Source: a bacterium (lineage in GTDB: Bacteria > Vulcanimicrobiota > Vulcanimicrobiia > Vulcanimicrobiales > SCRA01). Taken from it: a DNA stretch of 12,187 nucleotides. The position numbers and the translations under genes are program-made. The stretch lies in NCBI GenBank assembly GCA_004298675.1, contig SCRI01000008.1:1-12187 (forward strand), given 5' to 3'. The notes under the pieces are model-generated. The model searched no databases. It was not told where the DNA came from and saw nothing but the letters and a program-made list of their open reading frames with translations. Positions 1-8,504 of this stretch are shown here, piece by piece (positions within the stretch are counted from its first letter, which is position 1; the number at the start of each line of letters is the position of its first letter).

Positions 1-130
1 GGCCGCCCGTCGCGGTGCTATCCTGCACCGCTCCTACTGCCTTCGCGCGCGCTCTCGCCATCCATGGCTCCGCGCGCGCCTCAGAGCCCCCTCAGGGGCG
101 ACGTCGCACGCCCCGCCGCTGGCGTTGCGA
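1..130 (+). repeat. Dispersed structured repeat, copy A (inverted partner at 12055-12184)
   Basis: Positions 1-117 are an exact reverse complement of 12068-12184. Identity continues to position 130 with mismatches only at 118 and 122, giving 128/130. Weaker similarity, including a GCTGCC(A/G)GTGCG block at 149-159, runs to about 170. The repeat is rich in small hairpins: GCGGTGC/GCACCGC (12-18 with 25-31, 6-base loop), GCCCC/GGGGC (86-90 with 95-99), GGCTC/GAGCC (66-70 with 84-88) and the palindrome CGACGTCG (99-106). No convincing gene lies in it. The copy touches the window edge, so its true outer end is not visible. Confidence 0.9.
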
Positions 131-161
131 GAATCGGAGTTCGCACGTGCTGCCAGTGCGC

Positions 162-178
162 CACGCGATGCTCGCGTG
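162..178 (-). terminator. Possible hairpin terminator of the PAP2 gene
   Basis: CACGCGA (162-168) and TCGCGTG (172-178) form a perfect 7-bp stem with a 3-base loop, about 20 bases beyond the stop codon of the minus-strand PAP2 gene. There is no T-tract after the stem on the minus strand, so it is not a standard intrinsic terminator. It may simply be the distal part of repeat copy A. Confidence 0.3.
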
Positions 179-197
179 ATGGCCACACAGGTGGGGG

Positions 198-821
198 TTA
201 CGTGTGCGGGAGCGGCTGGATGTTGAAGATGTGGAAGAAGACGGCAGTGGTGGCGGCGCCGAGGGCGATGCCGGCGATGATCTGCGCGACGGTGTGGGCG
301 CGCAGATACCAGCGCGACCAGCCGACGAGCGGGACCAGGATTAGCAGCGGCAGCGGCTCGTCGCCGTAGAGCAGCAAGAGCGCCACGACGGGTGCGGCGA
401 TGCCGAGCGCGTGCGTGGAGATCTTCCAGCTGCGCGTGATCGCGAGCACGAGCGCGCTGGAGACGCCGTAGCCGAACATCATCGCGACCAGGAGTCCGGG
501 GCCGCGGATCAGGGCCAGTGATACGGCGCCCACCAGATAGAAGATGACGAAGACGCCGAAGACGGATGCGCGCTGCTCGCGGTCCGACATGTCCAGATCG
601 TCGATGCGGCCGGTGCGGTAGAGCCAGAAGACGTACGCCATCGGGCCGAAGGTGGTGAAGAAGCCCGTGAATCCGCTGTAGAACCAGAAGTCGTACATCG
701 AGGCGGAGACGGCGTGGGCCAGGATAGCCAGCAAGGCGATCGCCGTGAGGAACGGGTTGAAAATCGTGGAGATGATTCGCGCGACGTCCGTATAAACGCG
801 ATGGGAGCGCCACGATTTCAC
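198..821 (-). CDS. PAP2-family membrane phosphatase
   Basis: This is an integral membrane protein of about 207 residues with roughly six hydrophobic segments. PAP2 enzymes remove phosphate from lipid or prenyl (di)phosphates at the membrane, but the substrate here cannot be told. Visible motifs, numbered from the GTG start: DREQR (80-84) as a likely counterpart of the first motif, KISTH (133-137) in place of PSGH with the His kept, and SR-x5-H-x3-Q (S169, R170, H176, Q180), matching the third motif except that the usual Asp is Gln. The frame stays open up to 1142, but that part is antisense to dxs and not membrane-like. I chose GTG at 819-821 because it is the last usual start before the first membrane segment and lies about 30 bases downstream of an extended -10 promoter. 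No clear Shine-Dalgarno is seen, so the start is uncertain. The gene is divergent from dxs; a role in isoprenoid-lipid recycling is inference only. Confidence 0.78.
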   Translation of the reverse strand: MKSWRSHRVYTDVARIISTIFNPFLTAIALLAILAHAVSASMYDFWFYSGFTGFFTTFGPMAYVFWLYRTGRIDDLDMSDREQRASVFGVFVIFYLVGAVSLALIRGPGLLVAMMFGYGVSSALVLAITRSWKISTHALGIAAPVVALLLLYGDEPLPLLILVPLVGWSRWYLRAHTVAQIIAGIALGAATTAVFFHIFNIQPLPHT

Positions 822-840
822 GCCGCCGGTGGGGAGGGGA

Positions 841-923
841 GCCGGTCGCACCTTGGGAGTATAGCACGGCGAGGAGCCCCTCCCTGCCGAGCGGACCAGA
901 GGTCCCAGGGGTTCGCGACCGGC
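841..923 (+). promoter_or_regulatory. Structured region between PAP2 and dxs (possible dxs leader)
   Basis: GCCGGTCGC (841-849) and GCGACCGGC (915-923) are a perfect 9-bp inverted repeat. Inside is a hairpin GGACC-AGA-GGTCC (893-905). GGGAGGGG (832-839) can pair with CCCCTCCC (877-884), which would compete with the outer stem. If transcribed with dxs this would form a branched leader ending about 25 bases before the start codon. It has no TPP-riboswitch consensus that I can recognise. It could also be a DNA-level operator for the two divergent genes. Confidence 0.35.
858..866 (-). promoter_or_regulatory. Extended -10 promoter for the PAP2 gene
   Basis: On the minus strand the sequence reads TGCTATACT, a TG-N-TATACT extended -10 differing from TATAAT at one base. 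No good -35 box sits 17-18 bases upstream, as is common for extended -10 promoters. Transcription would start near 850 and give a leader of about 30 bases before the GTG at 821. Confidence 0.5.
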
Positions 924-948
924 GGGCAGCGGGCATGGAGATGCCGTC

Positions 949-2844
949 ATGATCCTTGAGCGCATCGATTCTCCCGCGGACGTTCGGCGTTTAGCGCGAG
1001 GCGAGTTGAAGGTGCTGGCCAGCGAGTTGCGCGAGCGCATCGTAGAGGTCTGCGCGCAGAACGGCGGCCACTTGGCACCGAACCTCGGTGTGGTAGAACT
1101 GACGCTGGCGCTGCATATCGTGCTCGACTCCCCGCATGACAAGCTCGTGTGGGACGTGAGCCATCAATGCTACGCGCACAAGCTCATCACGGGACGGCGC
1201 GAGCGCTTTGCGCTACTGCGCCAGGGTGGCGGCGTCTCGGGTTTTGCGATGCGTTCCGAGTCGCCGCACGATCCGTTCGGCGCCGGGCACGCCTCGACGG
1301 CGGTGAGTGCGGCACTGGGGATGGCGGCCGCGCGGGATCTGCGTGGCGGCGATGAGATCATCGTCGCGGTCATCGGCGACGGTGCTCTCACCGGGGGCTT
1401 GGCCTATGAGGCGCTCAACAATGCCGGCCAGCGCAAGACCAACTTCATCGTCGTCCTCAACGACAACGAGATGTCGATCGCGCCCAACGTAGGTTCGATT
1501 GCTTCCTATCTCTCGGTGCTGCGGGCCCGGCCGCTCTCCCGGTACGTGCGCAACACCACCAAGCGCGTCCTGGGGCGAGTTCCCTTCGGAGATGCCGCCA
1601 AGCGCGCGCTGGGCACCGCTGAGCAGGCGGCCATGCGTATGATCGCGCCGGACGAGAAGACGGCGATCATCTTCGAGGAGTTGGGCTTTACGTACGTGGG
1701 CCCGATGGATGGCCACGATATCGACCACCTGGTGGCCGCGCTCGAAGCCGCGAGAAAGATTCAGGGCCCGGTGCTGCTGCACGTGCTCACCACCAAGGGC
1801 AAGGGCTATCAGCCGGCGGAGTTGGATAGCCGCACCTACCACGGCTGCAGCGCCTTCGAGATCGAGAACGGTAAGATCGAACGCAAGCCAGGGATGCGCC
1901 CGACCTTCGCGGACGCCTTCGGCGACGCCATCGTTGCCGCCGCCGAACACGACCCCCGCGTGGTCGGCATCACCGCGGCGATGCCCGACGGCACCAAGCT
2001 CGCGAAGTTGGCCAAAGCCTTCCCGGAACGCTACGTTGACGTCGGCATCGCGGAGGCGCACGCGGTCTGCTTCGCCGCGGGTCTGGCCTCGCAGGGCATG
2101 AAGCCGGTCTGCGCCATCTATTCGACGTTCCTGCAGCGTGCCTACGATCAAGTGGTGCACGACGTAGTGGTGCAGGGGCTCCCCGTCGTCTTCGCGCTCG
2201 ATCGCGCCGGTTTGGTGGGCGATGATGGTCCGACCCATATGGGACTCTTCGACCTGGCGTATCTGCGCACGTTGCCCGGTCTGACCGTGATGGCGCCGCG
2301 CGACGAAAGCGAGCTGCCGCTCATGCTCGACCACGCGCTCTCGCTCGAGCGTCCGGCGGCGCTGCGCTATCCGCGTGGCTCCACCTCGGGCCGCCACAGC
2401 CTCCCCTACGAACCCATCGTGCAAGGGCGCGCCGAGGTCTTGCGCAACGGGCGCGCGGTGGCGATTCTGGCGCTGGGCAACTGCGTGGAGACGGCGCTGG
2501 ACGCGGCCGATCTATTGGCGGCCGAAGGCCTTGCCCCCACCGTCGTCAACGCGCGCTTCGTGGTGCCGCTGGACGGGCAGCTGCTGACCGAGCTGGCCCC
2601 GGACCATCCGCATTGGATAACCGTCGAGGAGGCATCGTTAGCCGGAGGGTTCGGCTCCGCGGTGCTCGAGTATGTGGCCGATCACCGCCTGGAGGTGACC
2701 GTCGAACGGGTGGGCGTCCCACCCGTCCTGGTCCAGCACAATACCCAAGCCGTGCAGCGCGCCGCCTTCGGAATCGCTCCGGGGCCGCTAGCCCAGCGCG
2801 TGCGCGCCGCGCTGGCGGGGGTTGAGGGGAAGGCCCCGGTATGA
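949..2844 (+). CDS. dxs: 1-deoxy-D-xylulose-5-phosphate synthase
   Basis: This TPP-dependent enzyme condenses pyruvate with glyceraldehyde 3-phosphate to DXP, feeding the MEP isoprenoid pathway and thiamine/pyridoxal synthesis in the cytoplasm. At 631 residues it has the full family length. The N-terminal domain carries the TPP/Mg site GDGALTGG (D144) to LNDNE (N173), with the substrate-side His near 41. YVGPMDGHD, the TTKGKGYQPAE segment and YHG follow. The pyrimidine domain shows DVGIAEAH (E369, the expected catalytic Glu) and DRAGLVGDDGPTHMG (His about 430), followed by the transketolase C-terminal domain. The ATG at 949 has GGAG at 937-940, 8 bases away. Its stop is 4 bases before the secG start, so the two are probably co-transcribed. 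All key residues I checked are present. Confidence 0.98.
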   Translation: MILERIDSPADVRRLARGELKVLASELRERIVEVCAQNGGHLAPNLGVVELTLALHIVLDSPHDKLVWDVSHQCYAHKLITGRRERFALLRQGGGVSGFAMRSESPHDPFGAGHASTAVSAALGMAAARDLRGGDEIIVAVIGDGALTGGLAYEALNNAGQRKTNFIVVLNDNEMSIAPNVGSIASYLSVLRARPLSRYVRNTTKRVLGRVPFGDAAKRALGTAEQAAMRMIAPDEKTAIIFEELGFTYVGPMDGHDIDHLVAALEAARKIQGPVLLHVLTTKGKGYQPAELDSRTYHGCSAFEIENGKIERKPGMRPTFADAFGDAIVAAAEHDPRVVGITAAMPDGTKLAKLAKAFPERYVDVGIAEAHAVCFAAGLASQGMKPVCAIYSTFLQRAYDQVVHDVVVQGLPVVFALDRAGLVGDDGPTHMGLFDLAYLRTLPGLTVMAPRDESELPLMLDHALSLERPAALRYPRGSTSGRHSLPYEPIVQGRAEVLRNGRAVAILALGNCVETALDAADLLAAEGLAPTVVNARFVVPLDGQLLTELAPDHPHWITVEEASLAGGFGSAVLEYVADHRLEVTVERVGVPPVLVQHNTQAVQRAAFGIAPGPLAQRVRAALAGVEGKAPV

Positions 2845-2848
2845 TACG

Positions 2849-3208
2849 ATGCCAGCCGTGTTCCTACTAGCTCAAGCGTCGACCGCGCTGCCCAAGGCCG
2901 CGGCCACCCTGCTGCCCTCGCTGCCGGCCGCACCGTTACCCTACGTGAAGGCGCCGTTCAACGTCGCGCATCCGTTCCTCACGCACTCGCTGGCCGGCAT
3001 CTTCGTGATCCTCGCCATCGTGCTGACGGTCTTGATGGCCGTGCAGACCACGAAGAACGAGGGGCTCGGGCTGGGCTCTATCGGTGGTCAGCGCGATACG
3101 ATGTATCGTGGGCGCTTGGGCCGAGACGAGCAGTTAGCGCGTTTCACGACGTACATCGCGGTGGGCTTCGTCGCCGTCAGCGTCATCATCTCCATCACCG
3201 GAATCTAG
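2849..3208 (+). CDS. secG: Preprotein translocase subunit SecG
   Basis: SecG is the small non-essential subunit of the SecYEG channel and helps SecA-driven export. The 119-residue product has two membrane segments, about residues 43-65 and 100-117, joined by a cytoplasmic loop with the family's Gly-rich pattern ([19 protein letters not shown], about 62-80). It differs from most SecG proteins in having about 40 extra N-terminal residues rich in Ala, Pro and Leu before the first membrane segment. I chose the ATG at 2849, just after the dxs stop. A TTG at 2822 inside dxs would add nine residues and a GTG at 2858 would remove three. The only upstream purine run (GAGGGGAAGG, 2825-2834) lies rather far from this ATG, so the start is moderately sure. 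It is probably translated from the dxs transcript. Confidence 0.87.
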   Translation: MPAVFLLAQASTALPKAAATLLPSLPAAPLPYVKAPFNVAHPFLTHSLAGIFVILAIVLTVLMAVQTTKNEGLGLGSIGGQRDTMYRGRLGRDEQLARFTTYIAVGFVAVSVIISITGI

Positions 3209-3212
3209 CCGG

Positions 3213-3228
3213 GCGGCCGCGCGGCCGC
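3213..3228. repeat. Perfect 16-bp palindrome (double GCGGCCGC) after secG
   Basis: Two GCGGCCGC octamers stand back to back, forming a perfect 16-bp palindrome that starts 5 bases after the secG stop. In RNA it could form a short all-GC hairpin, but no T-run follows, so attenuation between secG and oppD is only a possibility. The rest of 3209-3332 shows no gene and no promoter I trust. Confidence 0.6.
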
Positions 3229-3332
3229 GGGGGGAAGAGCCGCCTGCTTCGGGAAATGCCGTCGCGGGATTTGCGGGGCGTTTGTATCGCCGCGGTCCCC
3301 GGTCGCGTTTCGACATAGGGAGTAGGTTAGCT

Positions 3333-4373
<1,041 letters not shown>

Positions 4374-4376
4374 ACG

Positions 4377-5405
4377 ATGTCCGAGAACTTGATCGAAGTC
4401 AGCCACCTCAAGAAGTACTTCCCGATTCATGCCGGCCTGTTCTCACGCCACGTCGGCGACGTGAAGGCGGTCGAAGACGTCTCGTTCACGATCAGGAAGG
4501 GCGAGACGCTGGGGTTGGTTGGTGAATCCGGCTCCGGCAAGACCACCACGGGGCGCTTGCTGCTGCGTCTGATCGAGGCCACCGCCGGCGAGGTGAAGTT
4601 CGAGGGAAACGACGTCCTGAAGATGTCGCGCACGGAGCTGCGCCGTCTGCGTAAGGAGATGCAGATCATCTTCCAGGATCCCTACGCTTCCTTGAATCCG
4701 CGCATGACCGTGGGCGACATCATCGGGGAGCCCCTGGCCATCCACAAGCTCGCGAGCGGTAAGGAGTTGGAGCGGCGCGTACAGGAGCTGCTGCGGCTGG
4801 TGGGCCTCCAGCCCTACCACGCCAATCGCTACCCCCACGAGTTTTCGGGAGGCCAGCGCCAGCGCGTCGGCGTCGCCCGCGCGTTGGCCGTGGATCCGAA
4901 GTTCATCGTGGCGGACGAGCCGGTATCGGCGTTGGACGTCTCGATTCAGGCACAGGTGGTCAATCTGCTCCAGGACCTCCAACAGCAGCTCGGATTGACC
5001 TACCTTTTTATCGCCCACGATCTCTCGGTGGTGCGCCACATCTCGACCCGGGTGGCCGTCATGTACCTGGGCAATATCGTGGAGATTGCGGATCGCGACG
5101 AGCTCTACGATCGTCCGCTCCATCCGTACACGCAGGCGTTGCTCTCGGCGATCCCCATCCCGGACCCAGATCTGGAGGCGCGCCGGAAGCGTATCATTCT
5201 CACGGGGGACATCCCCTCGCCGGTGAATCCGCCCTCGGGCTGCCGCTTCCACACGCGTTGCCCGATCGCGTTCGATCGTTGCCGTGTCGAGGTTCCCCAG
5301 CTCAAGGACTACGGGAACGGCCACTTCGCGGCGTGCCATTGGGTTGAAGAGCACGGCGGCCAGCAACCGGTGATCGATCAAGCCACGCCCGCCGCCACAC
5401 CCTAA
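4377..5405 (+). CDS. oppF: Oligopeptide/dipeptide ABC transporter ATPase (OppF/DppF type)
   Basis: This is the partner ATPase to the gene before it; the two form the nucleotide-binding heterodimer of a peptide importer. At 342 residues it shows Walker A GESGSGKT (49-56), Q100 in [11 protein letters not shown], signature SGGQR (157-161), Walker B FIVADE (D180, E181) and H214. The C-terminal domain keeps the cysteine pattern GCRFHTRCP...C...C. The ATG at 4377 lies 3 bases after the oppD stop, with GGGAAG (4365-4370) overlapping the end of oppD, so translation is probably coupled. The gene ends just before a strong bidirectional terminator, so the plus-strand transcription unit stops here and no permease gene follows. 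Confidence 0.96.
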   Translation: MSENLIEVSHLKKYFPIHAGLFSRHVGDVKAVEDVSFTIRKGETLGLVGESGSGKTTTGRLLLRLIEATAGEVKFEGNDVLKMSRTELRRLRKEMQIIFQDPYASLNPRMTVGDIIGEPLAIHKLASGKELERRVQELLRLVGLQPYHANRYPHEFSGGQRQRVGVARALAVDPKFIVADEPVSALDVSIQAQVVNLLQDLQQQLGLTYLFIAHDLSVVRHISTRVAVMYLGNIVEIADRDELYDRPLHPYTQALLSAIPIPDPDLEARRKRIILTGDIPSPVNPPSGCRFHTRCPIAFDRCRVEVPQLKDYGNGHFAACHWVEEHGGQQPVIDQATPAATP

Positions 5406-5423
5406 AGCGGCCCGCGTAGACAA

Positions 5424-5457
5424 AGAGAGGCCCGGGGCAGACGCCCCGGGCCTCTCT
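5424..5457. terminator. Bidirectional terminator between oppF and the H1-like gene
   Basis: A perfect 15-bp stem (5424-5438 with 5443-5457, left arm AGAGAGGCCCGGGGC) closes a 4-base loop AGAC. It sits between the convergent stops at 5405 and 5474. On the minus strand the stem is followed by TTTG, a short U-run; on the plus strand no clear T-run follows, though the stem itself is very stable. Confidence 0.85.
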
Positions 5458-5473
5458 CGATCGTGCCTGTGGT

Positions 5474-5962
5474 CTACTTTTTCCGGCGCGTGGTCTTGCG
5501 GGCGGTCGACTTTCTCGCGGTCGACTTGCGGGCGGTCGATTTGCGCGCCGTGGTCTTACGGGTGGTTGACTTGCGCGTGGTCTTGCGCGCGCCGGCTTTG
5601 CGGGTAGTCGACTTGCGCGTGGTCTTGCGCGCGCCGGCTTTACGGGCGGTCGACTTGCGCGTGGTCTTGCGGGCGCCGGCTTTACGGGCGGTCGATTTGC
5701 GCGTGGTCTTGCGGGCGCCGGCTTTACGGGCGGTCGATTTGCGCGTGGTCTTGCGGGCGCTCGTCTTGCGCGCGCCCGCCTTACGGGCGCCGGCTTTGCG
5801 CGTGGTCTTCTTTGCGGCCTTGCGTGCCGCGGGCTTGCGCGCAGCCTTCTTGGCCGCTGTTTTGCGAACCCCGGCCTTGCGGGTCGTCTTGCGACGAGCG
5901 GGTTTGCGGGCAGGGGCGACTTCACCCATCTCCGGCACGATGCCGGCGTTCAGGTCTTCCAT
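5474..5962 (-). CDS. Histone H1-like Arg/Lys-rich repeat protein
   Basis: This 162-residue product has a short acidic start (MEDLNAGIVPEMGEV) followed by about 145 residues made almost only of Lys, Arg, Ala, Thr, Ser, Gly and a few Pro. It resembles the lysine-rich tails of bacterial H1-like proteins (HctB, AlgP) and of some HU proteins, which bind DNA or RNA through charge and are expected to be disordered. Four near-identical 14-residue units (KAGARKTTRKST[AT]R) lie in the middle, and the C-end repeats TARKS[T]. There is no folded domain. A longer frame begins at 5980, but a textbook AAGGAGG lies 5 bases before the ATG at 5962, so that start is preferred. It is divergent from topA, fitting a role in chromosome structure by context. 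DNA binding is inferred from composition alone. Confidence 0.88.
   Translation of the reverse strand: MEDLNAGIVPEMGEVAPARKPARRKTTRKAGVRKTAAKKAARKPAARKAAKKTTRKAGARKAGARKTSARKTTRKSTARKAGARKTTRKSTARKAGARKTTRKSTARKAGARKTTRKSTTRKAGARKTTRKSTTRKTTARKSTARKSTARKSTARKTTRRKK
5571..5759 (-). repeat. 42-bp tandem repeat inside the H1-like gene, about 4.5 copies
   Basis: Units begin at 5571, 5613, 5655 and 5697, with a 21-base partial unit at 5739-5759. Units 3 and 4 are identical over all 42 bases, units 2 and 3 differ at two positions and units 1 and 2 at three. The period is 14 codons, so unit gain or loss keeps the frame. The near identity points to recent duplication by slippage or recombination. Confidence 0.95.
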
Positions 5963-5967
5963 CTCAT

Positions 5968-5974
5968 CCTCCTT
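5968..5974 (-). promoter_or_regulatory. Strong ribosome binding site that sets the H1-like start
   Basis: The minus strand reads AAGGAGG followed by ATGAG and then ATG (5960-5962), a 5-base spacing. It falls between the two in-frame ATGs (5980 and 5962) and therefore supports the downstream one. It is the best Shine-Dalgarno in the window and suggests high expression. Confidence 0.85.
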
Positions 5975-5984
5975 AACCATCCGA

Positions 5985-5998
5985 CGTCCTGGAGGACG
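5985..5998. repeat. Inverted repeat in the H1-like 5' leader
   Basis: CGTCCT-GG-AGGACG is a perfect 6-bp inverted repeat, centred about 30 bases upstream of the H1-like start and about 10 bases from its Shine-Dalgarno. It could be an operator half-site pair; the 2-base loop is too tight for a good RNA hairpin. Confidence 0.4.
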
Positions 5999-6193
5999 GC
6001 GGTGGATTCGTATCGGTTCGCCCGGTCCTCAGATCCAAAGCAGAAGCGACACACCGTTAAACGGCCTCCGCGCTTGGTGGCCGCACGCTGCGTCATTGGT
6101 GTTCCGCCGGGAGTCTGTGCCCAGTTCGAACCGCCGATCATTCGATTGACGACGCACATTCGCGCCGTTCAACGTCGATTACTGCTGCGCGTT

Positions 6194-6237
6194 CGCTATC
6201 AAGAGTGCAATTTACCTCTTTTTTTGAAGTGATAGCG
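6194..6237. repeat. Inverted repeat enclosing a T7 tract
   Basis: CGCTATCA (6194-6201) and TGATAGCG (6230-6237) are perfect 8-bp arms. Between them AAGAG (6201-6205) can pair with CTCTT (6216-6220), which runs into seven T (6219-6225). The inner hairpin with its U-run resembles a weak intrinsic terminator on the plus strand, and the outer stem could exclude part of it. It may equally be a protein-binding site. Confidence 0.45.
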
Positions 6238-6256
6238 CGCGCGCGACGCGCGCGTG
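6235..6256. repeat. Alternating purine-pyrimidine (CG)n tract, Z-DNA prone
   Basis: Two 11-base alternating runs, 6235-6245 (GCGCGCGCGCG) and 6246-6256 (ACGCGCGCGTG), meet at a single phase break. Alternating CG is the sequence that most easily flips to Z-DNA under negative supercoiling. The tract lies about 105 bases upstream of the topA start. Confidence 0.65.
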
Positions 6257-6259
6257 GCC

Positions 6260-6273
6260 CCCGCGTGCGCGGG
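6260..6273. repeat. GC hairpin upstream of topA
   Basis: CCCGCG (6260-6265) and CGCGGG (6268-6273) are perfect arms separated by TG, directly after the alternating CG tract. More CG alternation (CGCGCGCG) follows at 6277-6284. The block could extrude as a cruciform. Confidence 0.5.
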
Positions 6274-6304
6274 CCCCGCGCGCGAGCGGGACTCGGGCGC
6301 TTGC

Positions 6305-6334
6305 TGGACGGCGGCTTGACGGCGGACGTATACT
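6305..6334 (+). promoter_or_regulatory. Candidate topA promoter
   Basis: TATACT at 6329-6334 is a good -10 box. TGGACG at 6305-6310, 18 bases upstream, is a weak -35 (4 of 6 bases). A better TTGACG at 6316-6321 is too close (7-base gap) to serve this -10. The region has a direct repeat of GACGGCGG. Transcription would begin near 6341, giving a leader of about 22 bases. Confidence 0.45.
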
Positions 6335-6362
6335 AAGGGCGTTTACCCGTCCGGAGGCCCCC

Positions 6363-8492
<2,130 letters not shown>

Positions 8493-8504
8493 AAGGCCCG
8501 CGCG

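Larger units (their letters stand above)
5963..6362. other. 400-base divergent intergenic region between the H1-like gene and topA
   Basis: No real gene is seen here; the short open frames on both strands look random. The stretch from 6001 to 6230 is clearly AT-richer than the rest of the window (the 60-base blocks I counted are about 47-55% G+C), then turns abruptly to almost pure G+C at 6235-6300. It contains the palindrome CCGTT-A-AACGG (6054-6064), an inverted repeat with a T7 run (6194-6237), alternating CG tracts, GC hairpins and a candidate topA promoter. No convincing promoter for the minus-strand gene was found. Confidence 0.7.

Noticed and set aside
34-936. Minus-strand open frame of 300 codons over the PAP2 gene
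   Set aside because: It is out of frame with the membrane protein, Arg/His-rich and runs into repeat copy A; the 198-821 frame has the PAP2 motifs.
822-948. TPP riboswitch upstream of dxs
   Set aside because: A TPP-dependent enzyme makes this tempting, but the conserved CUGAGA-type core is not present.
1213-2424. Long minus-strand open frame of 403 codons opposite dxs
   Set aside because: It mirrors the G+C-rich third-position pattern of dxs; its translation is His/Arg-rich without any family motif. Similar antisense frames at 4443-5423, 6333-7526, 7659-8747 and 10372-11259 were rejected for the same reason.
5571-5759. CRISPR array
   Set aside because: The repeats are directly tandem with no unique spacers and lie in frame within a coding region.
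5463-6149. Plus-strand open frame of 228 codons opposite the H1-like gene
   Set aside because: Its Leu/Val/Arg/Ala repeats are the antisense reading of the 42-bp repeats, and the minus-strand frame has the strong ribosome binding site and the known type of composition.
6002-6232. Small plus-strand gene of 76 codons in the intergenic region
   Set aside because: No ribosome binding site, no recognisable motif, and an overlapping minus-strand frame of similar length (5950-6159) looks equally random.
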